This document shows, piece after piece, positions 23,165-33,900 of a DNA stretch of 64,000 nucleotides. The notes beneath the pieces were generated by a model. It made no database searches, had not been told where the DNA came from, and saw nothing but the letters and a program-made list of their open reading frames with translations. Positions within the stretch are counted from its first letter, which is position 1. Each line of letters begins with the position of its first letter. Location: NCBI GenBank assembly GCA_036924085.1, contig JAVGWX010000005.1, positions 82,551,666-82,615,665 on the forward strand, read 5' to 3'. Made by a program: the position numbers and the translations under genes. This DNA is from Ariolimax columbianus. Its lineage: Eukaryota; Mollusca; Gastropoda; Stylommatophora; Arionidae.

Positions 23165-23412
23165 AAGTCCGGTCAGGAAGACATACTGACTGTTAATCAG
23201 GGTCAGGTGAAACATACTGATGTGACTATGTTAGCCACGGTCAGGTGATATGTACTGATCGGGCTGTTAGTCAGGGTTAGGTGAAACATACTGATGTGAC
23301 TATATTAACTACGGTCAGGTGAAACGTATTGATCAGACTGTTGGTCAGGGTTAGGTGAAACCAGGCTGTTAGTCAGTGTTAGGTGAAACATACTGATCAG
23401 GCTGTTGTAGTC
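23165..23412 (+). repeat. Irregular tandem repeat of a family B segment (ggtgaaacatactgat)
   Basis: The phrase tcaggtgaaacatactgat recurs six times at 40-55 bp spacing, alternating with ctgttagtcaggg. The same phrase is the start of family B copies at 52860 and 56835, so this looks like local amplification of that segment. Confidence 0.7.
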
Positions 23413-24056
23413 CGTCTTTTAATTTATAAACAAGGTTCGAAGCAATTTCCTACAAAACTGCATGTCATATCAAAATGATTTTTCGCGTGCAGCCTTAGAA
23501 CATCCATGACGTTAAGTAAATATTTTTTTCAAAAGAAATTTGATGTATTTGAAAAATGTATTTGTTAGGCTATATTAAAAGCAGCCTCACTCAATTGGAC
23601 ATAATTTTAACATATTTACGGTACACACTCATGCTGTTTTAAAAATATATTTTTTGACATTCAAATAAGTTGAGTTAAAAACAAATTCCTGATTTCTCGT
23701 GCACAAATTAGAAACGTAGTCGAGTGCGGAAAACAACCAAGGTCATTCACTCGAAACTGTCGTTCAGTTATAGGTGTATCTCGATATTATAGTTTGTGAG
23801 GTCGTTATTGTGACATATAGTTGCTTTTACAAATCAATTTCAAAATGAGTTTGAAGTGTACATTTTTAACAATGCAGAGAGTTACCGTTTTACTATACAA
23901 GTTTTTTCCTCAGAGAATCTAAGATGGGTCATGTATATTGCGATATTCATGACCCAGAGAAACAAACGCAATTGGCAATCAGTCTGCAATGATCATCCTT
24001 TTACCGTTGTATTGAACAGAACTCAGAGTGCACTCATATCAGGCAAGGTTTAAGAA
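23413..24056. other. Intergenic, AT-rich, nothing recognised
   Basis: No domain-bearing open frame and no known repeat. Confidence 0.4.
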
Positions 24057-24287
24057 GACGGCATGGGCTAGTGGTTAAGTGACATGGCTCACATCCCGAA
24101 GATGTTGGGTTCCCTCCTCATGACAGCACCGGCCGTTACCCCGGGGAAGCAAAAACTTAGAAAATGCAGGAGGAAGCACACCCTTGCATAAAATTCATGC
24201 CGATTTGAATGCACTGAGCTGACAGGCGCAAAAATAAAAACATAGTGCAACGCGCACCGCCTTGCGGAATAGAGAAATAAGGCGTGC

Positions 24288-24292
<5 letters not shown>
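24057..24292 (+). mobile_element. tRNA-derived SINE, family F, copy 1
   Basis: The head tagtggttaagtgacatgg (A box) and gttgggttccctcctcatga (diverged B box) are followed by caccggccgttacccc, aaaatgcaggaggaagca and cgcaccgccttg. Copy 2 at 44078-44305 keeps a perfect B box. It is followed directly by an AT microsatellite. Confidence 0.8.

Positions 24293-24357
<65 letters not shown>
24291..24357. repeat. (AT)n microsatellite
   Basis: About 33 uninterrupted AT dinucleotides. Open frames reading YIYIYI over it are artefacts. Confidence 0.97.
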
Positions 24358-24359
<2 letters not shown>

Positions 24360-24362
<3 letters not shown>

Positions 24363-24660
24363 AGGTAGGAAAAGAAAATTTGACAATTTGGATAGAGATG
24401 CCATAAAACGCAAGAATTTGAAACTGTTGAATCAACTTGTTACTCTCCGGAAACTAAAATTAACATTGCAATCCGACTGCAGTACGAAATTTCTATAAGT
24501 ACTCTTTGGAAAATTGTAAGAGCCGGCGGCCTACAGAATAATCGTCGTTTTAATTGGTGGGGACGTCAAGCATTACTTCGAGCATTCTGCGAAAATTTCT
24601 TGAATCTGTCAGCATTGGTCCATGATAAGGAGAGTAGCACTGTCTCTACAGCAGCATAAC
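24360..24660 (+). pseudogene. Possible degenerate transposase-like fragment
   Basis: Two overlapping frames read KFDNLDRDAIKRK and then ESTCYSPETKINIAIRLQYE, ISISTLWKIVRAGGL and NNRRFNWWGRQALLRAF. The order (D.IKRK, then a sparse helix with STLWKIV, then a G-aromatic-R motif) recalls helix-turn-helix regions next to DDE transposase domains, but no catalytic part is visible. Confidence 0.3.
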
Positions 24661-25879
24661 ATTATCCATGATGTCAGACGAGGTAATAACGGCCATGTTA
24701 TCTAACCATAACCCCAATCCTAACCATAACCCTGAACCTAACACTAATCTTAACCAAAACCCTAAACCTAACCATAACTTTAACCGTTCGCAACTCTGAA
24801 TATAACCGTCTTTCTACACTACTATCTTTATTTATTCATTTAAATTATTTCGTCTTTAACCCGAAATGGAATGTCACGTTACATACGATGGAAACCCAAG
24901 GACTTTTGTTTGGGGTGAATTAAGACGCACGTACTGGGTCTTGATAGTATGTTTCACCTGGCCCTGGTTTCTCTTCGATCCTCCCCTTCCCATCCCTCCC
25001 AGCCTCAGCAATCTCACCTCGGTAACTGACCGGATGCTCCAAGCAGCAGATACCCCAATTATTCATTGAATTTACTCATTACAAATATACATCAACTATC
25101 GACAATTAACTTATTCATACGACCTTTTTCTATTTACAAACATGCTCCAATTAACAGATAATTAACTCATTAATACCGATATACTTCAATTACCGGAAGC
25201 TATCTTCCTCATGCGACAGTTTTGTGACATGTCACAACTGGCTTCCTCGGACTTGATGTGTTATGACGGGTTACTGCATGCATCCCTTTGTTTACAGCTA
25301 TGTTTTATATTTGATTGTTGTCAATAAATTAACAAGTAAGTTAATACAATAATAGCTATACCAGTGGAAAGAGAGCTTCAAATGTCAATAAACAATATGA
25401 ACTGTTTCTCCTTCTTGGATCTTCAAATACTTAGCCATTTAAAGAGCTTCTAACTGCCAGTGCGAGCCAATTACAGAGTTTCTGTCAGAACGAGCCAATT
25501 AAAGAGCTTCTAACTGCCCGGACTGTGTGGATGTTATCTTTTGTGGAACAGAAGCGTAGTTTAATCCTTCAACTTCACGCGCTCCAGTCTGTCTATAAGA
25601 TGTAAATGGGTACTTTAATTACAGTTAAAGAGGGTACAGATGCTACAAAATAGAATGATAACCACCACCTCAGAAAAATCTGAAACGTAAAATGAAGTGA
25701 AGTCTGTAACACTTTATCTTCGACAACAGTGGGTGCTATGGGAATACCTTCATAAAGGTACAGCCAGGCACATATCAGACACAACCGTGGGGTAGATGTG
25801 TTAGAGATTTAATGGTAAGGGGTCGCTGCTGCATAACAAAAACCATGGTGACCCAAGAGATGAGAAGAGACATCAGATA
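24661..25879. other. Intergenic; telomere-like degenerate repeat at 24700-24790
   Basis: From about 24700 to 24790 the strand reads aaccataaccccaatcctaa and similar degenerate CCTAAC/CCCTAA hexamers. At 25435-25515 a 57-bp segment (agccaatt...agagcttctaactgcc) is duplicated. The rest shows nothing. Confidence 0.45.
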
Positions 25880-26470
25880 GCCTTGGGAACACAGCCACTA
25901 GAGCAGATCAAATATCTATTAGGTAATAGACAGCAGGGGAGGAATCAAAGAAGAGTTAACCGCACGAAGGGCAGCAGTTGGTAGACTTTTTCATGCACAA
26001 CAGAGGATTCCTCAGCTAAAGAGAAATAGGTAGGAAAACAAAGATGGATGTGTACCGCTTGACCTGTGTGCCTGTTCTGACATATTGATGTGAGTCATGG
26101 ACAATGAAAACACCCCAAGAAAGGCAACTACAAACTTCAGAAATGAGGTACCTAAGAATGGTGGTCCAAGTGACGAATAGGGTCAAGATCCGTAACCAGA
26201 CAATCCGTAGCAATCTCGGAATTCAACCCCTGCAGACGTGAGTGGAGCAGTCCCAACTGCAGGGGTTTGATCTTGTCTGTAGAATGGAAGAAGATCGGAT
26301 ACCAGGTGATCATAGGAGGACAAAAATTCAAGGACGTAGACCCCCAGGATGTCCCAAAGTATGTTGGGAAGGTAACAAACGACAATCCCTAAGGGGTCGG
26401 GGGCTGGATTGAATAAATACAGCGGATAGGACAGTGTGGCTTTTTCTCTAGCAAACCTCTCCACCTCACG
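25880..26470 (+). mobile_element. LINE RT C-terminal fragment
   Basis: Frames on + include MDVYRLTCVPVLTY, CESWTMKTPQERQLQTSEMR, YLRMVVQVTN and, near the end, GRRPPGCPKVCWEG. This is the usual order at the end of many LINE RT proteins (Y.CE.WT, then RR...T, then GRPP..W). A weaker copy of the same family is at 40670-41480. Confidence 0.68.
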
Positions 26471-27056
26471 GTAGAAGAGCAGCGACTAAGTAAGTATGAC
26501 CAGTTTCCTTGTAAGAGAGGAGTTATTACTAATATGTGCACGTCTGAACTGCAGAGTGATAGAATACTCGCTTCTTATCGGTAAGGTATCCGGTTTGATT
26601 TCCCTTTTATTGACACGTTCCAGTCGACACTGCTGAAAATGAGTATCTGTCTTTGTGTTAGAAAAAGAAGCAGAGAGGAAGAGAAGTGACCCCCCATATA
26701 AAGCTTTGGCCTATAATCATTAAGAGGGATGTCATAGATGGCGATTGGCCAGGAGACTACAGTTGAGGCCATAAGCAAAGGGAAATAATGAATCCACGCT
26801 GGAGATAAAATGACAGACCATCGCCTTTTCTTCTTTTTCTTCTGCTTCGCGTTCAGGATCTTTGGTCATGCTATATCTGCAGGCCAGTCGCAATAATGAA
26901 TTATGTAATCTTTACCAGTTCGGAGCGGCTGGAACACAGCTTTTGTATTAGCTCTGCACTCTCTGGCCAGGTCTGGTTTCTCATTTCTCAATAGAGTGGG
27001 CATTCCTGTAGAATGTTTTAATGATTCTGACTCCCTGTTGCACGTGGGAATTAATC
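26471..27056. other. Intergenic, nothing recognised
   Basis: Includes a short ttcttctttttcttctgctt run at 26829. No gene. Confidence 0.4.
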
Positions 27057-27385
27057 GGTGAATTGAGTACAGAGACTGATCCAACGCGTGTGAATGAGGT
27101 ACAGACGCTGACCCAACGCTTGTGAATGGGGTACAGAGACTGACCCAACGCGTGTGAATGGGGTACAGAGGCTGACCCAACGCGTGTGAATGAGGTACAG
27201 AAGCTGACCCATCGCGTATGAATGAGGTACAGAGACTGACCCAACGCGTATGAATGAGGTACAGAAGCTGACCCATCGAGTATGAATGAGGTACAGAGAC
27301 TGACCCAACGCGTATGAATGAGGTACAGAAGCTGACCCATCGCGTATGAATGAGGTACAGAGACTGACCCAACGCGTAAGCGGTC
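27057..27385 (-). repeat. 32-bp minisatellite, about 10 copies
   Basis: The unit gtacagagactgacccaacg then cgtgtgaatgag starts at 27067, 27099 and every 32 bp after. The overlapping 118-168 residue minus-strand open frames consist only of this unit. Confidence 0.93.
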
Positions 27386-27439
27386 CTTGAGATTTAAGAA
27401 ATAACATAATGTCCAGACTGTTGATGATGTCATATACAC

Positions 27440-27700
27440 CAGATGATCTGTTCTGACGGTGCGAAAGTCAGTTGAGGTTTCTCTGCTATAATGAAAGGTT
27501 GGGTCGCTGCAGAGCAGAGAGCTGCAGACATGACAACATCCTCAGTATGAGAATAGAGATCGAGGCAATTACTACGGCTCTGGAGTGACTCTTTGATGGG
27601 TGCCGGTATCGTTTCTCACTCTCATCCTTGCTTCTAAATGTACAAAAGGTCTGACTGTGGCATGAGTGGATAGTGAACGTGGAAGTCTAAAACATTAGGG
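27440..27700 (+). mobile_element. Weak LINE RNase H fragment
   Basis: One frame contains MRIEIEAITTALE followed by a stop and LFDGC, matching the glutamate-containing helix of LINE RNase H domains. The rest is too decayed to follow. Confidence 0.35.
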
Positions 27701-28284
27701 ATCTCGTGGATTCACTATCTTAACCATGTTTGCATGCATGAAAGATCTGACACCCGTAGTAGGGCATTGACAACTGGTTAAGGTGACATTTTGAAGCTGA
27801 TCAACGATCGCCTCTTCGGTGCAGGCATTGCAATCGATGAGTCGACAATGCAGTTTGCAAAGTTTTAAAATCATACGAAGTGTTAGCATAGAGGGATGTC
27901 TGAGAGGATGGTGTACGACTCTGTGCAGCCGGCGATCTAGAGAGGAAAACCGTGAGTATATACAGCCTTCTCCATATACCTGATTACCTATGGGTCTTCC
28001 TGTAGTGCAATGAAGTCGATCTTAACAAAACAACAGTTATTGTACCTGTCCTCATCATCACCATGTACCATGTCATCTCAGATGACGAAGAATAGGCCTA
28101 ACAGTGCATGTGATTTACCCAACCAGCTTTGATGGCATCTTCATCTCATGTATATGCAGCACAGTTTCGGCGGCAGCGGTTTTTATATGGCGAGGTCGCC
28201 ATCTCCATGGAGAAATAAATAGATCAAAGCTGAAGTGGTGCAGACGGTCAAAATTCGATCAAATACCCATATAGGTAATGGCTG

Positions 28285-28640
28285 AGTGACCGTACTATGA
28301 CAAAAAGACAACAACCTAAGTTATGGTCACGAGGCCTTCGTCAGGAACTAAGTGTGAACGAAAACAACTAACAAACCCCAACAACAAAACAAAACATGAT
28401 GTACAATGAGCTGCTTAAGTTCGCTATCATACCCATCTCATAACTGGCATATCGTGTCCCAAACGTTCCTGGAACATCTAGGTATGGCGCTGATGTGAAA
28501 CCACTCATTTTAAATCATATCTTAATTTTGTGTGTGTTTTATTAGCTGTTTTCGTTCGTTATTTGTCCCTGATGAAGGCCTTGTGGCCATAGCGTACGGA
28601 TCGTTTTCTTTTTGGCCTGGTGCGGTCACTGAGCTTTTAC
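28285..28640. repeat. Inverted pair of Penelope-type 3' tails
   Basis: The minus strand of 28285-28385 (gttttcgttcacacttagtt, then cctgacgaaggcctcgtgac, tacggtcactcagc) matches the plus strand of 28533-28637 (ctgttttcgttcgttatttg, tccctgatgaaggccttgtg, gcggtcactgagc). The arms are about 100 bp, tail to tail, around a 150-bp spacer. Confidence 0.75.
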
Positions 28641-28914
28641 CTAGTTGTGTTTTTATCGACCAACACCATGTTCTTACTATCAAGTCCAGGATAATTCTCA
28701 AGTCAGTTTTAAGAAGACTCAAGTCGCCTCAATTCTTGTTATCATGTCAAGTCAAGTCTCTAAGACTCAAGTCGAGTCTCAAGTCTTGAATATGAAATGG
28801 CAAAAGGAAGCCTATTTAGTCGATGGCAGGATCCAAGTCACCATAGCCGAAGTGACCAAATCACAAGCCAGGACTCGACAACATCGAGCAGTCTAGATTT
28901 ATGCCAGTGATTAT
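28641..28914. other. Intergenic with aagtc-rich low-complexity stretch
   Basis: From 28680 to 28790 the phrase caagtc(tc) recurs about eight times; no gene. Confidence 0.5.
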
Positions 28915-29170
28915 TTTTCTTCGTTCTGGCACTCGACTTGAGAACGGCGCTGTTATGTTGTGTCGTATTTGATAGCGGGGCTACGATATCTGCACATTTC
29001 AGTCTGACATATCCGGTTTCAGCACAGCACTTTTGGGTTCGAGTTTGCTTTCCCTCCGTGTAACTTATTTTCAGGGCCGCAACTTGGAGGCGGAATAGGG
29101 TCTCGGTCTGCTGTGGTTCGCTGACCCTAATGGAAGCAGCTAGCTATAAGTCGCTGGCTTATGTCAACTC
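28915..29170 (-). mobile_element. Family A SINE-like element, minus, degenerate
   Basis: Matches the family through tgttgtgtcgta, gatatctgcacatttcagtc, cgagtttgctttccctc and ctgtggttcgctgacc. A minus-strand GAACGAAGAA tail lies at its lower-coordinate end. Confidence 0.7.
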
Positions 29171-29734
29171 ATTCATTGCTGCATCATCGATACCGTGCTA
29201 AAGGTAAAAATTGTGGAGCATACAGTCTGAGCAACTGTAGAACGTGGTTCGACGATCCTGCAGAAGCGCAATAATTAAATACCCCAAAAATAACGACTAA
29301 TAATTTTACAAATGCATGTTGCCTTTTCCCGAAAAACAACGAAAAGTACACAAACTCACAAATGAACATCAGTTTATTCAATGTCTTTGTTTTCGTTATA
29401 ATATCGTTGAGAAAAAGATTAATAAACACGCCGTCAATTGTTAAGTGATAGGTTGTAGTAGCTTTCCTCACATCCCGAGTGTGCTGTTGAAGGTGGATCG
29501 CGTCCCTCCCGATGGTTGTTCTATGCTAGGCTTCATCTGCATGACGCTCATTACTAGAGGATCACGTCGATCCAAATCTCGCCAGCCAGACTCTTGAAAA
29601 CAGCTTATTTCCGGTGAACGCTACATGGAAGAGTGAAAGGTCTTTGTCAGTAAGTTGTGCCTGACCCTGGCGTCATGTCCTGGTCAGTACGTTATGACTG
29701 ACTGGACTAGAGTCTCAGTTCCTCACGCGATAGT
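29171..29734. other. Intergenic, nothing recognised
   Basis: No domain-bearing frame; no repeat family identified. Confidence 0.35.
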
Positions 29735-30054
29735 TAGTTAGTCTTCTTCCCACTTATGCCGTTAAGCGACGTAGGAAGATTTAGTCGTTTGTGCTGCGCC
29801 AAGGGAGCGGCGTCGGTCAATGTGAGCCCGTGTCGTTAGATAATCATTTTAATGTCATCTGTCCCACAGCCTCGCGGCCGCCCTCTTACCCTGTAGTCGG
29901 ATCTACCAGCGTTTTAAGCCATCAGTGGAAGTTTGTGAGGGTGCATTCTCTTGAGATGACTAAACCAACGTATTTTGTGCCTTGAAATGTATTCTGCACA
30001 AGACGTTGTGCCGACTATACTGCGAATGTCTTCGTTCGTATTCCTGCAGACAGG
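29735..30054 (+). repeat. Family E dispersed repeat, copy 1
   Basis: Shares gtgctgcgcca, tcaatgtgagc, cagtggaagttt, gtgcattctcttgagat and acaagacgttgtgccgacta with 62560-62880. A short minus-strand piece is at 31535-31620. It is about 310 bp and directly followed by a family B copy. Confidence 0.75.
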
Positions 30055-30250
30055 CTGTATTACAATAATCTGACCATCGAGGTAAGGATCGATTCTTGAA
30101 TTCCCATAGTGGTAAAGTTACTGAGGAGCCTCACATTACACTATAGCCAGGAGGATCCTAGTACACCTTCCCAAGTGCACACTGTGAAGTATGAATAGCA
30201 AATATAAGCAGCTTTCGAATAAACGTTACCAAGGAGCTCAGCTCAGCATG
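30055..30250 (+). repeat. Family B dispersed repeat
   Basis: Contains cccatagtggtaaagttact, gaggagcctcacattacact, atagccaggaggatcc and aacgttaccaaggagct, matching the copy at 41700-41880. Confidence 0.7.
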
Positions 30251-30857
30251 AGTAGTTTCGAATAACACAAGAAATACACGAGTCAAGTTTCAAGTCGATA
30301 TCCGTATGCAACTTGAGTGCGACTCGAACGCCAATTACTTTTCAGTCGAAAAATCCTCATGGGAACTTCAAAATATGTACACGATTGCAAATATAAGCTA
30401 GTGTACAAGTGTATACACATCAGAAATAAATAAAGGTCTTACTCTTAAATAAAGATCTTTTGTAGGGGTGGGGCAAGTTATGAGAAAGGAAGAGTTGGAG
30501 AATAGGCAACAATTGCTGGAGAAAAAAAATACAAGACAGATAGATAAGACAGCAGATAATTTGAAATCATGGCACGATAGGGAATCAATACCGATCGGGA
30601 GACATGAGATTTTGGAGATCCACAATGGTCTTGCTCGTCGGCATGGCACATGACAATGGTTGAGGAGACAACTGTGAATGTTCAATCACCAACTTCCGCA
30701 ATATTAGATGATGGAAACTTTGAGAGGGTGGATTAAAAATGTCAGAAATTTGGCGCGGGGGAAAACCGATGACTATTTGCAAGATTAGGAACATCGTCTT
30801 GAAATAAGATAACGTAGACCTTCTAAGAGACCCTCGCAGTTGACCCCAACACACAAA
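30251..30857 (+). other. Upstream flank of the CCDC50-like start codon
   Basis: This is where the promoter and 5' UTR of the CCDC50-like gene would lie. No TATA box or clear initiator seen. A 61-codon open frame at 30468-30653 is rich in E, K and Q but has no support as a gene. Confidence 0.4.
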
Positions 30858-30915
30858 ATGGCAGAAGCACAAAACGACCATCCAAGTCTACCGTCCCGAG
30901 GCAAAGTTCAACAAG
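30858..30915 (+). CDS. CCDC50: CCDC50-like exon 1 (start codon; GC donor)
   Basis: The ATG at 30858 sits in a good context (acacaaaATGG, A at -3, G at +4). It encodes MAEAQNDHPSLPSRGKVQQ plus one base of the next codon. The sequence after it is AAG/GCAAGT, the classic GC-AG donor form, with no usable GT. Joining at GC leaves phase 1, exactly what exon 2 needs (G+TT gives Val). The resulting MAE...LP...K.V pattern matches vertebrate CCDC50. Upstream (30475-30857) no TATA box is evident. Confidence 0.72.
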
Positions 30916-33900
30916 GCAAGTTTTCTCAGTCACCGTAATTGGCGTATTAAAGTATTACTAATGTTAGTGCAAAACGCTATTTGGTAATAATAATAGAAGA
31001 AAGTAGTAATATTTTTAATTATGTCAAACTGAAGACCGTTCTTGATTTATAATATATCATTGTGTAGCTTTATGATATTACTAAAAAAAATTATATACTG
31101 ATTACGATTTTCAGGAAATAAAAATAATTACGTCAACAACAAAAAGACAAAGGCTTTTCTTTTAATTTTAATTATTGACATTAATAAGTTAGCATCTGAG
31201 TGGTAGATCGGTTAGAACGTGTCTATTACGTCAAAGGAACAGAGGTCTACTCAGCTGGAAATAAAATACCTCACGTACAGATAACGAATGAGTCGAAGCA
31301 ACTCGGGAGAGGAAGAGAACTGGCCCATGGGGCCACTCAATGTCAATATAATATTAATATAATAATAATGCATAGGGCCTTTCCTATGATAGGCTAATGG
31401 CTGAGACCTGAAATAAAGTCTATATTCAAGATTTTATTTTTGATATTTCATATAATCCGAGATGGCAGTGTCAGCTCTTGGACTTCCTTTATCTTGCTAA
31501 ACATTTGATAGAGTGATTGTGCAGCGACAAGGGCTCACATTGATCGACGCAACACACTTGGCGCAGAATAGACGACTTAAGTTTCCCACGACGCTTAACG
31601 GCACAAGTGGAAAGAAAATTATCTATCTAACTAGCTGTCTACTGTCTGTTTATCTTGTTAGCATCTAAAGGGGCATTTCTCTGCCAATGGGTGTTATATT
31701 TATATAACTTAGATCTATTGTCTATTATCTGCTTCTCCTTATATTCACTTATCACAGTTGTTAGGTGTTCTTCTACACACTACACCACCAGGGCATCTGC
31801 ATATAGACTCATATAGCAGCTCTCACCCATTGTGGCATATCGTGGGTGAAGTCATTTTTACATACGAGGAACAAGGTGGGAGACAATACTAACCTCTGAG
31901 TCTGAGGAACTGGTTGGTTTAAGATTTTTTAATGTAACCATCCATATTATTTCTTGCTTTCTGGTGGGTGACATCCATTTACTCATTTTCCCCATGATGC
32001 CATTCCTTTGTAGTTTTGCTATTAGTTCTTATTTAAGGCTTTCTGTCGAAATCAAACAATAGGGTAAGGACCCTTTCTTTTCTTGGAAAGCGTCTTCAAC
32101 AAATTGGGACAAGTAGTAGATCTATGTGATTTGGTGTGCTGTACAGCTACTCTCTAAACCTAGCTTGTTCTGTTATTAATATTTTCTCTATTTCTAGGTT
32201 TGGTATGGGGGACATATTCCATATTTATTGCCAATTTTATAGGCCTGTGGTTGATGCCTGCTGGTTGACAGAACTTTTCTAGTAATTGTTGTTGTGGATG
32301 TTTCCTGTGGAAAAACTAGATCTGGAGTGAAGGTTGTGTGGCAACTTCTGGAGTAGAAACTTAATATAACTTGTTTATACTGGTTTAGACGACTGTACAG
32401 AGTCTATATACAACCAGTTTCTTCTACTTCACTTTGGGCATCCAATATATTCTTGAATTTATTAATTGCCCCTGCCTCCATTATTTCAAAGTCACCTCTC
32501 TGTGACAAAAAAAAATATTTCCAGTATCTAATCTGGACCATTCTTTAATTAATTTGTAGGTTAGTTTATCATTCAGCCTATTTATTAAGTAAAGATTTGT
32601 ATCACTTTCCCAGGCTTTTACTTCATCTTCTCAACTAATCTTATTATGTCTTTCTGAATGGCTATTAAAGTCTCAGACTACTGTCTAGTTTACAACTACT
32701 ATCTAGTTGGAGCTCTTTATTTCCATACTAAAAAAGTGAAAGATCTTTTGCTAGTGGACCATACATGTTGTAAATACAAATGTTGGTTTTCATTACAGAA
32801 ATGTAAACTTCTATTATTTCTGCCTGGTTATTTGTGTTCACGTTACCTTGTTGGTCACTATTTAAAATCGCGCAAGTATTAACACATCACCTTTGTGGCC
32901 AGTCTGAAGGCCTGGTATTCTCTAACTGAAAATCTGTGGTTACTTTTGAAATGGGTCACCTGGATACATCTATTTGATCTTCATGTAGTTGTTTTAATAG
33001 TTGGACTTTTGTGTACCCTCCCTCTTCCACATTTCACTGCAATATGTTGATTGTTCTCGGTTTGGTCAATAGCTCCTAACCCTTCTATCTGTACCTTGGC
33101 TCAACAGAATAAAGGAGGCTGACCACCAGTAGCATTGCATGAACCTCTTCGAGGCAGGGGTCTGGAACTCTCACTGCCTAGTGGGACCTGGCAGAATGAG
33201 CACTGCACTGATTACTCTTTATGACATCCTAATAAAGCAACAACAAAATTATTTTGCACTGTTTCATCCTATTTCAAGATGTGTTTCTGCCAAGTTTGTT
33301 TTCCCTAGTCCTTGACTGTCTTCAGCCTGCCTGTAGAGCAGCTGGTTCAGGTCTCACCTAGTCAAGCCCAACCTTTTGACCTGTTCAACTTGGGAGGCTT
33401 TACTGGTAGCTATGCAACCACTGGCGTAGCTCTTACAGTCATGAGGGCACACAAAACTCCTACCTTGACAAGGTGTAAACATGAGAGAGGAGATATAGTA
33501 ATGATGAGAATACATAACACTTGATAAAGTATGTTCAGTTAGCATCTAATAAACTTTTATCTTGTTATTACAGTTCGGAAGCAGTGGGCAGTACATGAAG
33601 ATGGAGCCTTGGCGTATCAGATTCAAAATGAAGAAAGTAAGTGTGTTTTTTCTTTATATAAACTTAACTTGGGGAAGTAGGTAGAGGATTGTTAGGGGAA
33701 GTGGTTTGGGATAATCCTTTCCAAAGTGGTGGTCTACAGACCAGTGCCTTCTTGCGAGCCCTCAGTTTCCGGTCTGCAACAGACATAAAGAGAAACTGGA
33801 CAATATTAGTACTAATCTAACTCTAAGAAAAAGTAACATATATAATTAGAATTACAACTCAATTTCTAAAAAGAATCCGCTGCTTCCATAATGTTGTTTA

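Noticed and set aside
24157..24498. Open frames with a YIYIYI core
   Set aside because: Translation of the (AT)n microsatellite next to a SINE.
26866..27439. 118-168 residue minus-strand frames with repeated serine/valine/histidine text
   Set aside because: These are translations of the 32-bp minisatellite in three frames.
30468..30653. 61-codon E/K/Q-rich open frame upstream of the CCDC50-like start
   Set aside because: No family recognised; likely in the promoter or 5' UTR region, too short to support as a gene.
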